From positions 1 through 37,923 of the forward strand of contig CAZDOR010000006.1 of NCBI GenBank assembly GCA_964507105.1: 37,923 nt of DNA, in the 5' to 3' direction. The notes under the pieces are model-generated. The model did no database searches. It saw only the letters and a list, made by a program, of their open reading frames with translations, and had not been told where the DNA came from. The stretch is from PWPS01 sp964507105. Its GTDB lineage: Bacteria; Patescibacteriota; Minisyncoccia; Minisyncoccales; PWPS01. Shown here one piece after another: positions 30,348 to 37,923 of this stretch (position 1 is its first letter; each line of letters begins with the position of its first letter). The position numbers and the translations under genes are program-made.

Positions 30348-31078
30348 AAAAGATAATTGTCGGAAATTGGAAAATGAACCCAACTTCTCCGGATGAAGTG
30401 GAAAGAATATTTTCCAAAATAAAAAAATATTCCAGTAAACCCGGTGTTGAAGTCGTAATCACGCCGCCCTCCATTTTTGTGCCGCTTTTGCGCGATAGAG
30501 GGATTCAAATAGGAGTTCAAAATGCTCACCATAAAAAAAGAGGATCATTTACTGGTGAGATTTCACCGGAAATGGCTGCAGAAAGTGGGTGTAAGTACAT
30601 TATTGTGGGGCACTCGGAGAGAAGGAGGGTATTCGGAGAAAGTAATCAGGTAGTGAATAAAAAGCTGAAAAAAATATTTGAAACCGAACTAAAAGCCATT
30701 CTTTGTGTTGGTGAGTCGAAAAAAGAAAAAAAGGATGGGATGACGGCCGAAACGATTAAGAGACAGTTGGAAGCAGCGCTTTCCGATTTGAAATTTAAAA
30801 ATGAAAAGCTGATAATTGGTTATGAACCGGTTTGGGCGATCGGATCGGGAAATCCGTGTGATTCGGAAACTGCATTCAAAATGAGGCTATTAATAAAAAA
30901 GATTATTTCTCGTCTTTTTTCCAGGGATGTGGCCGAGGAGGTTCGGATAGTTTACGGTGGGAGCGTTGATTCGAATAACTGCATGAGGTATGTTGAAGAT
31001 GCTAAATTCGATGGACTTTTGGTCGGTGGCGCCTCCCTAAAGCCGGAAGAGTTTTCCGGGATAATAAAGAAAATTTAA
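30344..31078 (+). CDS. tpiA: Triosephosphate isomerase
   Basis: 244 residues. Catalytic residues are N8 and K10 in GNWKMNP, H90 in GHSERR and E161 in YEPVWAIG; the phosphate-binding VYGGSV and LLVGGASL are present. It interconverts dihydroxyacetone phosphate and glyceraldehyde 3-phosphate in glycolysis. Translationally coupled to galT. Confidence 0.96.
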   Translation: MKKIIVGNWKMNPTSPDEVERIFSKIKKYSSKPGVEVVITPPSIFVPLLRDRGIQIGVQNAHHKKRGSFTGEISPEMAAESGCKYIIVGHSERRRVFGESNQVVNKKLKKIFETELKAILCVGESKKEKKDGMTAETIKRQLEAALSDLKFKNEKLIIGYEPVWAIGSGNPCDSETAFKMRLLIKKIISRLFSRDVAEEVRIVYGGSVDSNNCMRYVEDAKFDGLLVGGASLKPEEFSGIIKKI

Positions 31079-31082
31079 TTTT

Positions 31083-31598
31083 ATGAATGGAATAATGGAG
31101 GGAAAATTTTTCAATCCGACAAAAGGGTCAATTAATTTTGATCAAGTTTTACGTGAAATACAAAGTTATATGTTTGAATCGACCAATGATAATTATGAGG
31201 TCATTGTAGGCTGTGATTCGCCGTCTGAAAAAAGACCTGATTTTCCGATAGCAATTGTTGTTTTGCGGAAAGGAAAAGGTGGTCGTTTCTTTTTAAAAAA
31301 AACGGATTATTCGATTTTATCAAGAAAAGAATTCGGAAGTTGGAAGGAGAGAATACTGGAAGAAGTTTTCCTGTCTTGTCAGCTGGCCGTCACTCTTAAA
31401 GAAGAATTAACCTTCTTAATTAATGATGAAAATTGTCCAGAATATCAATTCGAATATATTCATGCCGATATAGGGAAAAATGGAATCACTAAGTCGATGA
31501 TAAAGGAAGTAACCGCACTAATAAGAGGGAACGGTTTCAAGCCTAAGGTAAAACCAGAAGCCTTTGCAGCTTCAATAGTTGCGGACAGATATACTTAA
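31083..31598 (+). CDS. YkuK-like (DUF458) RNase H-fold protein
   Basis: 171 residues; ATG 31095 is an alternative start. VIVGCDSPS near the start, the RKGKGGRFFLKK segment, IHADIGKNGITKSMIKEV and KPEAFAASIVADRYT match the DUF458/YkuK family, predicted to have an RNase H-like fold with acidic residues (Asp in CDS, Asp in HADIG). Biochemical function is not established. Four bases after tpiA, so co-transcribed. Confidence 0.8.
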   Translation: MNGIMEGKFFNPTKGSINFDQVLREIQSYMFESTNDNYEVIVGCDSPSEKRPDFPIAIVVLRKGKGGRFFLKKTDYSILSRKEFGSWKERILEEVFLSCQLAVTLKEELTFLINDENCPEYQFEYIHADIGKNGITKSMIKEVTALIRGNGFKPKVKPEAFAASIVADRYT

Positions 31599-31622
31599 TC
31601 GAGAGGTAATAATAAATAAAAA

Positions 31623-33377
31623 ATGAATTCAGATAAAATTAGGAAAAAATTTTTAAATTTTTTTAAAGAAAAAGGGCACGAGGTGGTTAATTCCAGTTCG
31701 TTAATTCCGGATGACGAATCCGTCCTTTTTACAACCGCCGGAATGCAACAATTCAAACCTTTTTATGTTAAGGGAGACTCTCCTTACGGGAAAAGAGTTT
31801 GTTCTGCTCAGAAATCTTTCAGAACTTCGGATATAGAAGAAGTCGGAGATCAAGATCATCTCACTTTTTTTGAAATGCTCGGAAATTTCAGTTTTGGAGA
31901 TTATTTCAAAAAAGAGTCAATACTTTGGGCTAAGGAGTTTTTAATCGACGAGCTCGGCTTTGATGAGGAAAAATTAGTTTACACTTATTTTGAGGGTGAT
32001 GAGGACATTTCAGAGGATGAAGAAGCAAAAGAGATACTATTAGATTCCGAAGTTTCAGAGGATAAAATATATCCTTTAGGTCGAGATGAAAATTTCTGGG
32101 GACCCACGGGAGAAGAGGGTCCATGTGGGCCAACAGTGGAAATTCATTATATCCTGAAGGAAGAAGAATGTGGCCCGAACTGTGATCCGAGCTGTGATTG
32201 TGATAAGTTCATTGAAATCTGGAATTTAGTTTTTAATGAATTTTATATGAATAAGAGAGGAGATTTGAATTCTCTGAAGTATCAGGGCATAGATACCGGA
32301 ATGGGACTTGAAAGATTAGCTATGATAACTCAAGGCAGACCACACGTGTTTAAGACCGACCTTTTCAATCCTTTAAAAGAAAAGATTGATGAGTTGTCTA
32401 AAAAGAATCTAAACGATAGAGCCAAAAGAATTATTGCTGATCATGTTAAGGGATCGGTATTTTTAATTTCCGAAGGAGTAAGTCCCTCTAATACTGAAAG
32501 GGGTTATGTGCTCAGGAGACTCCTCAGAAGATCGATGAGGTATAGAAAGTTACTTGATTTGCCGGAAAACTCCTTGAATGAAGTTGCGAGAGTGGTTTTT
32601 GATATATATGAAGGAATTTATCTTAAAGATGTCGATAAGGCGACTGTTTTTGAAGTATTGGAAGAAGAAAGAGAAAAATTTGAAAAAGCTTTGGATAAAG
32701 GGCTCAAAAATTTTAAAAAAGAAACGAAGGACGGAAAGCTGACGGGAGAAAAGGCTTTTCATTTATATAGCACATTCGGATTTCCGCTGGAAATGATAAA
32801 GGAGCTTTGTGAAGAAAAAGGGATTAATTTTACGAAGGAAGGCTTTAATAAAGCCAAAAAGAAACATATTGAAGCTTCTAAAAAAGGATCGAAAGAAAAA
32901 TTCGGGGGAGTTAGTAAAAATCCGGAGGAAAAAGAATTGGAGCTGCATACTGCCACCCATTTGCTTCATGAAGCTTTACGAAGAGTTTTGGGCAAGCATG
33001 TAAAACAACAAGGGTCTGATATAAACTCGGAGCGGCTCAGGTTCGATTTTTCTCATCCGGAAAAAATGACGAATAAAGAGATAGAAAAAGTTGAGGACTT
33101 AATCAATGAAAAGATTAAAAAAGGATTAAAAAGAAAAATAGAAGAGATGAGTTACGATGAGGCAATTGAAAAAGGAGCACTGTCATTTTTTAAAAAAGAT
33201 CGATATCCGGAAACGGTAAAAGTTTATAGCTTTATTGATGACGAGGGAGAAGCCTTTTCAAAAGAGCTTTGTGGTGGGCCTCATGTCAAAAATACTTTAC
33301 AGTTGGGAGAGTTCGAAATTCTAAAAGAAAAATCTTCGAGTAAGGGAGTAAGAAGAATAAAAGCTACTTTAAAATAA
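31623..33377 (+). CDS. alaS: Alanyl-tRNA synthetase lacking the C-terminal domain
   Basis: 584 residues against about 875 in E. coli. The aminoacylation domain begins with KFLNFFKEKGHEVV and includes TAGMQQFKPFY, and a tRNA-recognition section follows. The editing domain has HTATHLLHEAL and CGGPH near residue 550. The protein ends soon after, at KGVRRIKATLK, so the coiled-coil and C-Ala domain are absent. Truncated AlaRS of this size is usual in CPR bacteria. Normal charging and removal of Ser or Gly is expected, probably as a monomer. Confidence 0.95.
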   Translation: MNSDKIRKKFLNFFKEKGHEVVNSSSLIPDDESVLFTTAGMQQFKPFYVKGDSPYGKRVCSAQKSFRTSDIEEVGDQDHLTFFEMLGNFSFGDYFKKESILWAKEFLIDELGFDEEKLVYTYFEGDEDISEDEEAKEILLDSEVSEDKIYPLGRDENFWGPTGEEGPCGPTVEIHYILKEEECGPNCDPSCDCDKFIEIWNLVFNEFYMNKRGDLNSLKYQGIDTGMGLERLAMITQGRPHVFKTDLFNPLKEKIDELSKKNLNDRAKRIIADHVKGSVFLISEGVSPSNTERGYVLRRLLRRSMRYRKLLDLPENSLNEVARVVFDIYEGIYLKDVDKATVFEVLEEEREKFEKALDKGLKNFKKETKDGKLTGEKAFHLYSTFGFPLEMIKELCEEKGINFTKEGFNKAKKKHIEASKKGSKEKFGGVSKNPEEKELELHTATHLLHEALRRVLGKHVKQQGSDINSERLRFDFSHPEKMTNKEIEKVEDLINEKIKKGLKRKIEEMSYDEAIEKGALSFFKKDRYPETVKVYSFIDDEGEAFSKELCGGPHVKNTLQLGEFEILKEKSSSKGVRRIKATLK

Positions 33378-33381
33378 AAAA

Positions 33382-34596
33382 ATGGGACAAAAAATATACG
33401 ACATAAAACCCCCCGGTAAACAAAAACAAAAAAGAAATGTGGACGAAAAAAGGATAAGTCCGAGATTCATTGCCAGCTTGTTTGTTACATTGACAGTCGT
33501 TTCGGCGGTAATTTACTTTTTTTCTTTCCGGGCGGAAATAATTGTTCGGCCTCGAACCGAAGGAGTTGAGTTGAGTACTGATTTATCTGTCGAAACCGGA
33601 AGCGATATCGAAGACTCACTTCCGGGAAAAGTAATTGAAACTGATTTTTTGGAAGAGTATAGGGTGTTGGATGCCACCGGATTTAAAGATGAAGAAACCA
33701 GAGCAACGGGAACTATTTTAGTTGAAAACAGGCACTGGGATAATGATCAACCCCTCATGGAGGGAACTCGCTTTCAAACGGAAGAGGGAAAGATTTTCAG
33801 GGCTGAAGATGGGTTGGTTCTTCCCGGCCGGCAAGAGGAGGAACCCGGAATTGCGGAGGTGGAGGTGATAGCTGATGAGCCGGGCGAAGAGTTCAACGTG
33901 GAGCCCACTGATTTCAGGCTCCCGGGATTGGAGGGATCCCCATCATATGAAAATGTGTCCGCTTATTCTGAAGAAGTGATGACCGGAGGTGCCGTAGGTG
34001 AACGAACCGTAGTTTCAGAAAAAGATATAGAGGAAGCTCGTCAGCGAGTGTTGGAAGATATTTTAGAAGAGGGGAGGCAAATTTTGAAAAATAGAGATGA
34101 AGAATTTATTTTTGAAGATAATTCTCAGTTCAGCTATCAAATAGAAAATAAAAGAATAAGCAAGAATCCGGGAGAAGCGGGAGAAGAGTTCGAAGTGGAA
34201 ATTAGGGCTCGAGTCAAAGCAATAACATTTGAGAAAAACAACTTCAAAGATTTTTTGGTAGACCGAATTCTTGAATCGGCTGAAAACAACCAAGAAGACA
34301 ACTTAAAAGAAGACAGGGCCGTATACCAAGAAAGTCTAAGTTACAGTTATATCCTTGAGGAAATGGACTGGGAAGAGGGAGTGGGAAAAATTAATTTAGA
34401 GATGGCCGGAGAGGTTTATTTTCCGGTGAATGAATCCCGGCTTGTCGATAGAGCACGAGGATCTTCAAGAAATGAGCTTCAAAATTTTTTGAACAGACGG
34501 GAGTTTATAAGGGATTCTTCCGTATTTTTTAAGCCGTTCGGTATAGGAAATATCCCGAATGATCCGGATAGAATAGTCATAGTTACTGAGTTTTAA
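33382..34596 (+). CDS. Membrane-anchored baseplate-J-like protein
   Basis: 404 residues. A basic N-terminus (1-28) and one helix (about 30-48) are followed by a large beta-rich outer region. PLMEGTRFQTEEGKIFRAEDG, DEPGEEFNVEPTDFRLPGL and MTGGAVGERTVVSEKDIEEA follow the pattern of baseplate J/gp47-like domains, a type I associate with hypothetical CPR proteins. The last about 150 residues form alternating strands and a final IVIVTEF. Likely an envelope surface or assembly protein; function unknown. Starts four bases after alaS. Confidence 0.7.
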   Translation: MGQKIYDIKPPGKQKQKRNVDEKRISPRFIASLFVTLTVVSAVIYFFSFRAEIIVRPRTEGVELSTDLSVETGSDIEDSLPGKVIETDFLEEYRVLDATGFKDEETRATGTILVENRHWDNDQPLMEGTRFQTEEGKIFRAEDGLVLPGRQEEEPGIAEVEVIADEPGEEFNVEPTDFRLPGLEGSPSYENVSAYSEEVMTGGAVGERTVVSEKDIEEARQRVLEDILEEGRQILKNRDEEFIFEDNSQFSYQIENKRISKNPGEAGEEFEVEIRARVKAITFEKNNFKDFLVDRILESAENNQEDNLKEDRAVYQESLSYSYILEEMDWEEGVGKINLEMAGEVYFPVNESRLVDRARGSSRNELQNFLNRREFIRDSSVFFKPFGIGNIPNDPDRIVIVTEF

Positions 34597-34599
34597 TAC

Positions 34600-34627
34600 T
34601 TGATAAAATCTAAATTTCCTTTATAAT
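34600..34627 (+). promoter_or_regulatory. Promoter of the alpha operon
   Basis: TTGATA (34600-34605), 16 bases, TATAAT (34622-34627), about 55 bases before infA. A further TTGACA at 34642-34647 has no convincing -10. Confidence 0.65.
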
Positions 34628-34681
34628 ATCCACTACACGAGTTGACAGAAGATAATTATTTTGTTACTCTTTTAGACTGTA

Positions 34682-34900
34682 ATGGGTTCACAAAAAAAAG
34701 AAAAAATAAAAGGAACTGTTTTGGAGGCGTTGCCGAACGCTCACTTTAAGGTTGAGCTTGAAGACGGCAGGGAGGTTAATGCTCATTTAGCGGGGAAAAT
34801 GCGCATTCATCGAATCAAGGTTTTGCCCGGCGACACCGTTACTGTTGAGATGACCCCTTACGATAAAGAAAAAGGGAGAATAGTTTACAGAGAATCTTAA
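34682..34900 (+). CDS. infA: Translation initiation factor IF-1
   Basis: 72 residues, the exact usual size. S1-like OB fold with KGTVLEALPNAHFKVELEDG and RIHRIKVLPGDTVTVEMTPYD. It blocks the A site during initiation. First gene of the alpha operon, four bases before rpmJ. Confidence 0.97.
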   Translation: MGSQKKEKIKGTVLEALPNAHFKVELEDGREVNAHLAGKMRIHRIKVLPGDTVTVEMTPYDKEKGRIVYRES

Positions 34901-34904
34901 TACA

Positions 34905-35018
34905 ATGAAAGTACGATCCTCAGTTAAAAAAATTTGCAAAGACTGTAAAGTCGTTAGAAGAAACGGCAAGGTTTACGTGCTTTGTAAAAACAAAAAACAC
35001 AAGCAACGACAAAGATAA
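34905..35018 (+). CDS. rpmJ: Ribosomal protein bL36
   Basis: 37 residues, a short gene easily missed. It reads MKVRSSVKKICKDCKVV and ends KNKKHKQRQR. C11, C14, C27 and H32 form the zinc site of the zinc-type L36. Standard location between infA and rpsM. Zn-type L36 supports 50S core folding. Confidence 0.97.
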   Translation: MKVRSSVKKICKDCKVVRRNGKVYVLCKNKKHKQRQR

Positions 35019-35046
35019 ATTTGCTTAATTTTAATTTAAAACAAAC

Positions 35047-35436
35047 ATGCCAAGAGTAGCAGGTGTAAATATACCGGATGACAAACAAATAGACGTTTCA
35101 TTGACATACATCTACGGAATAGGTAGATCACTTGCTTGTGAGATTTTGGATAAAGCGGAGGTGCAGAAAAATATCAAAGTTAATGAAGTTTCCAAAAAAG
35201 AATTGGGAAAAATAAGAAAAATTATAGAGAAGGACTATAAGGTTGAAGGTGAATTAAAACGAGAAAGAAGAGAGAACATCGATCGATTAAAGAGAATCGA
35301 CTGCTATAGAGGAAGGCGTCATAAAAAAGGGCTTCCGGTGAGAGGGCAAAGAACAAGAACTAACAGCAGAACCGTGCGTGGAAATGTAAGAAGGACTGCC
35401 GGATCGGGAAGGAAGGCAGCTCCGCAAGCTAAATAA
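35047..35436 (+). CDS. rpsM: Ribosomal protein uS13
   Basis: 129 residues. MPRVAGVNIPDDKQIDVSLTYIYGIG at the start and RGRRHKKGLPVRGQRTRTNSRT near the end are diagnostic. S13 bridges the subunits at the 30S head. Seven bases to rpsK. Confidence 0.97.
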   Translation: MPRVAGVNIPDDKQIDVSLTYIYGIGRSLACEILDKAEVQKNIKVNEVSKKELGKIRKIIEKDYKVEGELKRERRENIDRLKRIDCYRGRRHKKGLPVRGQRTRTNSRTVRGNVRRTAGSGRKAAPQAK

Positions 35437-35443
35437 TAAAAAC

Positions 35444-35899
35444 ATGGGTAAAAAAAGAGTGGCAAAAAAATCAGAAGAAGAGCTCCTTGCAGAAAAAGAG
35501 GAGCGAGAGAAGGCAATCCGTGAAAAAGAAAAGAAAGCGATACGTAAGTCCAGAGTGAAGCAGGGCAGAGTTTATATAAATGCTACATATAATAATACAG
35601 TTATAACTTTAACCGATTCGAATGGTGACACTCTCTCATGGGTGTCAGCTGGCAGTCTGGGCTTTAAAGGAACGAAAAAAGCTACACCATATGCTGCTTC
35701 GCGTGTTGCGACGGTTATTGGCAATAAGGCGGAAAAAATAGGAATTCAGGAAATAAATATTTATGTAAAGGGAGTCGGGTCAGGACGAAACTCCGCTTTA
35801 AAATCACTTTCGAATAGAAAAATTAGAATCAAAAGTATTAATGATGTGACGCCTATTCCGCATAATGGATGTAGGCCACCTAAACCAAGAAGAGTCTAA
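35444..35899 (+). CDS. rpsK: Ribosomal protein uS11 with charged N-terminal extension
   Basis: 151 residues against about 129. The first about 38 residues are Lys/Glu-rich and not part of the family core. From GRVYINATYNNTVITLTDSNG on it is a normal S11, ending VTPIPHNGCRPPKPRRV. It forms part of the 30S platform. TAATG overlap with rpsD. Confidence 0.96.
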   Translation: MGKKRVAKKSEEELLAEKEEREKAIREKEKKAIRKSRVKQGRVYINATYNNTVITLTDSNGDTLSWVSAGSLGFKGTKKATPYAASRVATVIGNKAEKIGIQEINIYVKGVGSGRNSALKSLSNRKIRIKSINDVTPIPHNGCRPPKPRRV

Positions 35900-36528
35900 T
35901 GTTAAAAGAACCAAGGTGCAAAAAATGCAGAAGAGCAGGAGTCAAGCTTTTTTTAAAAGGAACCAGATGTACGGGTCCGAAGTGTGCTATGGTCAAGAAG
36001 AATTATCCTCCCGGGGAGAGAGGAAAAAGAAGAAGCAGAAGTTCCGAGTACGGAGAAGAACTCAAGGAAAAACAAAAATTGAGGCACTGGTATAACCTAA
36101 GAGAAAGGCAGTTTAAAAATTATGTCAGCAAAGCTATGAAAAAGCAGGGAGGGGATGAGGATTCGGGTGATGTTTTAATAAAATCTCTGGAAAGCAGACT
36201 TGATAATACGGTTTACAGAATGGGTTTTGCCGAATCGAGACCAAAAGCGAGGCAGATGGTTAATCACGGTCTTATCTTTGTAAATGATCGCAAAGTTGAT
36301 ATTCCTTCTTATTCAACGGAAGAAGGAGATGAAATTACAGTAAACCCCAATAAGCGGGATAAAAACATATTTGATAATTTGTCCGAAAAATTAAAAAATT
36401 ACGAGACACCGAGCTGGATATTTATCGATCGAAATAAATTAGAAGGAAAAATTACTGGCGAACCGATTGCTGAAGAAGTTGAGCCACCGGTAAAAATGAC
36501 TTCTATTTTCGAGTTTTATTCGAGATAA
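35899..36528 (+). CDS. rpsD: Ribosomal protein uS4, zinc type
   Basis: 209 residues. The N-terminal zinc knuckle is present (C7, C10, C24, C29), followed by the S4 RNA-binding domain with ESRPKARQMVNHGLIFVNDRKVDIPSY. S4 starts 30S assembly and in enterobacteria represses the alpha operon. 10 bases to rpoA. Confidence 0.97.
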   Translation: MLKEPRCKKCRRAGVKLFLKGTRCTGPKCAMVKKNYPPGERGKRRSRSSEYGEELKEKQKLRHWYNLRERQFKNYVSKAMKKQGGDEDSGDVLIKSLESRLDNTVYRMGFAESRPKARQMVNHGLIFVNDRKVDIPSYSTEEGDEITVNPNKRDKNIFDNLSEKLKNYETPSWIFIDRNKLEGKITGEPIAEEVEPPVKMTSIFEFYSR

Positions 36529-36538
36529 AATATTAATT

Positions 36539-37456
36539 ATGATTCCACTACCCTCTAATCCGAAAATAAAAGAAAGAATTAGCGACAACGAAGCGATTTT
36601 TGAAGTTGAATCGCTTTATCCCGGTTACGGGGTTACTGTCGGTAATAGTTTGAGAAGAGTTCTTCTTTCCTCTTTGGAAGGAACAGCGGTTACTCGGGTT
36701 AAAATTGAAGGGGTTCAGCATGAATTTTCTACTATTGAAGGTGTTAAAGAGGATGTAATAAACATAATATTAAATTTAAAGCAATTAAATTTCAAATTGT
36801 TTTCGGAAGAAGCTCAGAAAGCAACCTTAAGTGTGAAGGGAGAAAAAGAGGTGGTTGCCGGTGATTTTGATTTTCCGACACAGGTTGAAGTTGTTAATCC
36901 GGATTCTCCAGTTGCAACAATTACTCAAGAAGGTGTCGAGTTGGAGATGGAAATAACCATTGAGAAAGGTGTGGGCTTTGTTTCTTCGGAAGAGAGAAAA
37001 GAAGGAAAAGAAGAGGTTGGGCAAATTACGGTGGACGCGATTTTTACTCCGGTAAAATCAGCTAATTTTGATGTAGAAAACATGAGAGTTGGTGAAAGAA
37101 CCGACTTTGACAGATTGACGGTAGAAGTTGAAACCGATGGTAGTGTAGCGCCGGAAAAAGCGATTACTCGCGCCTGTGATATTCTCATTAAACATTTTGA
37201 AATAGTAAGAGATTCTTTGGTTGATAAGAAAAGTGAAAAAATAGAAGAAGCGGGTGAAGAAAAAAAAGAAAAAGATTCCGGTATAGATTCGGAAATAAGC
37301 TTAGATGAGTTGGATCTGAGTTCAAGAATTAAAAATATTTTAACCGACGAAAAGTTCACGCTTAAGAAGTTAAAAGAAATGAGCAAAGATGATCTTTTGG
37401 AGATCGACGGAATAGGTGACAAGAGTGCCGATAAAATTTTAGAAGCGATTAAATAG
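36539..37456 (+). CDS. rpoA: RNA polymerase alpha subunit
   Basis: 305 residues, slightly short of the 329 of E. coli. The N-terminal dimerisation domain has LYPGYGVTVGNSLRRVLLSSLEG and the region around FEIVRDSL. An acidic/Lys linker (about 232-255) leads to a C-terminal domain with two helix-hairpin-helix-like elements, ending IDGIGDKSADKILEAIK. The CTD contacts upstream DNA and regulators. Standard place between rpsD and rplQ. Confidence 0.97.
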   Translation: MIPLPSNPKIKERISDNEAIFEVESLYPGYGVTVGNSLRRVLLSSLEGTAVTRVKIEGVQHEFSTIEGVKEDVINIILNLKQLNFKLFSEEAQKATLSVKGEKEVVAGDFDFPTQVEVVNPDSPVATITQEGVELEMEITIEKGVGFVSSEERKEGKEEVGQITVDAIFTPVKSANFDVENMRVGERTDFDRLTVEVETDGSVAPEKAITRACDILIKHFEIVRDSLVDKKSEKIEEAGEEKKEKDSGIDSEISLDELDLSSRIKNILTDEKFTLKKLKEMSKDDLLEIDGIGDKSADKILEAIK

Positions 37457-37463
37457 ATTAGCC

Positions 37464-37814
37464 ATGGGAAAAATAAAGAAAAAACGACGTTTTCGTAGAA
37501 ATAAAAGTCAAAAAAAAGCGTTGATGATTTCCCTGTCGAGAAATCTCATCTTAAATAGCAGAATAAAAACTACCGAAGCCAAAGCCAAGGAGTTAAGAAC
37601 CTTTGTTGAGCCGCTTATCACAAAAGCAGGAAAAAAAGAAAAAAGAGAAGCTAAAAAACTCCTTTCTGCTTATTTTGATGGTGAGATTGTAGATAAAATG
37701 GTTGATGAAATAGGTCCGAAATACGTTGAAAGGCCGGGCGGTTACACTCGGATAATAAAAATAGGTTCTCGCGATTCAGATGGAGCGAGAGAAGTATTTA
37801 TAGAATTAGTATGA
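37464..37814 (+). CDS. rplQ: Ribosomal protein bL17
   Basis: 116 residues. RFRRNKSQKKALMISLSRNLI near the start, RIKTTEAKAKELR and the ending RPGGYTRIIKIG are typical. Located at the exit side of the 50S. ATGA overlap with rplM. Confidence 0.96.
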   Translation: MGKIKKKRRFRRNKSQKKALMISLSRNLILNSRIKTTEAKAKELRTFVEPLITKAGKKEKREAKKLLSAYFDGEIVDKMVDEIGPKYVERPGGYTRIIKIGSRDSDGAREVFIELV

Positions 37815-37923
37815 CCACAAAACGAGAAAAACATAAAATAGATGCATCAGGACGCTCTCCGGGAAGATTAGCATCGGAGATAGTGACCCTCCTTAGAGGC
37901 AAAAATAAACCGAGTTTCGAACC
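37811..37923 (+). CDS. rplM: Ribosomal protein uL13, partial (cut by window end)
   Basis: Only the first 37 residues are in the window. IDASGRSPGRLASEIVTLLRG and NKPSFEP match the N-terminus of L13. rpsI would be expected next. ATG overlaps the rplQ stop. Confidence 0.92.
   Translation, partial: MTTKREKHKIDASGRSPGRLASEIVTLLRGKNKPSFE

Noticed and set aside
34642..34678. Second promoter before infA
   Set aside because: TTGACA is perfect, but the sequence at the right distance (TACTCT) matches the -10 consensus poorly. The 34600-34627 pair is better.
1..37923. TGA recoded to Gly or Trp, as in SR1/Gracilibacteria
   Set aside because: Conserved genes end in TGA (for example rplC, rplW and the 1731-2804 kinase) and no conserved gene has an internal TGA.
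1..37923. CRISPR array, insertion sequence or phage integration site
   Set aside because: No regularly spaced repeats, transposase or integrase, and no att-like duplications next to the single tRNA were seen.

Overview
The window reads as chromosomal DNA of a small-genome bacterium of the Candidate Phyla Radiation (Patescibacteria). The grounds are: an AT-rich, tightly packed chromosome; an alanyl-tRNA synthetase that stops after the editing domain (584 residues, no C-Ala domain); a ribosomal-protein array with no gene for uL30 between rpsE and rplO; an S12 with an insertion before the conserved core; and several proteins of types I associate with CPR genomes. TGA is used as a stop (for example at 2802-2804 and in many ATGA overlaps), so the code is standard and not the SR1/Gracilibacteria code. 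The exact lineage cannot be fixed from this sequence.

Layout. 1-2804: a ComEC-like metallo-beta-lactamase protein, a LOG-family Rossmann protein and a large adenylate-kinase-like protein. 2801-3000: a promoter, a self-closing structured RNA and a strong intrinsic terminator. 3040-9952: a copper-handling island in two transcription units. Unit 1 (3086-6290) encodes seven mostly uncharacterised, Cys/Met/His-rich membrane or exported proteins, including a DUF411 protein. Unit 2 (6350/6479-9900) encodes a four-helix membrane protein whose 5' end is disrupted, a CsoR Cu(I) repressor, a membrane protein with an HMA-like C-terminus, and the Cu(I) ATPase CopA. 10013-11536: YbaB/EbfC, a small DUF4177-like protein, a reverse-strand rpmB plus tRNA-Pro(GGG) unit, and a site-2 protease. 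11598-25985: str, S10 and spc operons fused in one run from rpsL to secY. 26122-27421: adk and map. 27426-34596: a block not normally found inside the array: alpha-glucan phosphorylase on the reverse strand, then galT, tpiA, a YkuK-like protein, alaS and a membrane-anchored baseplate-J-like protein. 34682-37923: the alpha operon, infA, rpmJ, rpsM, rpsK, rpsD, rpoA, rplQ, with rplM cut by the window end.

How it works together. Most of the window is the translation core. The distinctive part is the copper island: CsoR (C32/H57/C61) can sense cytosolic Cu(I), CopA exports it, and the unit 1 proteins appear to bind or pass copper at or outside the membrane. Two unit 1 proteins that are otherwise dissimilar end in the same nine residues, SQGGMVGGC, encoded by nearly identical 30-base segments. 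A CsoR-like imperfect palindrome lies just downstream of the unit 1 -10 box, and a different inverted repeat frames the unit 2 -10 box. I regard this island as the best candidate for an undescribed system. All functional statements about its unknown members are inference from residues and gene context.
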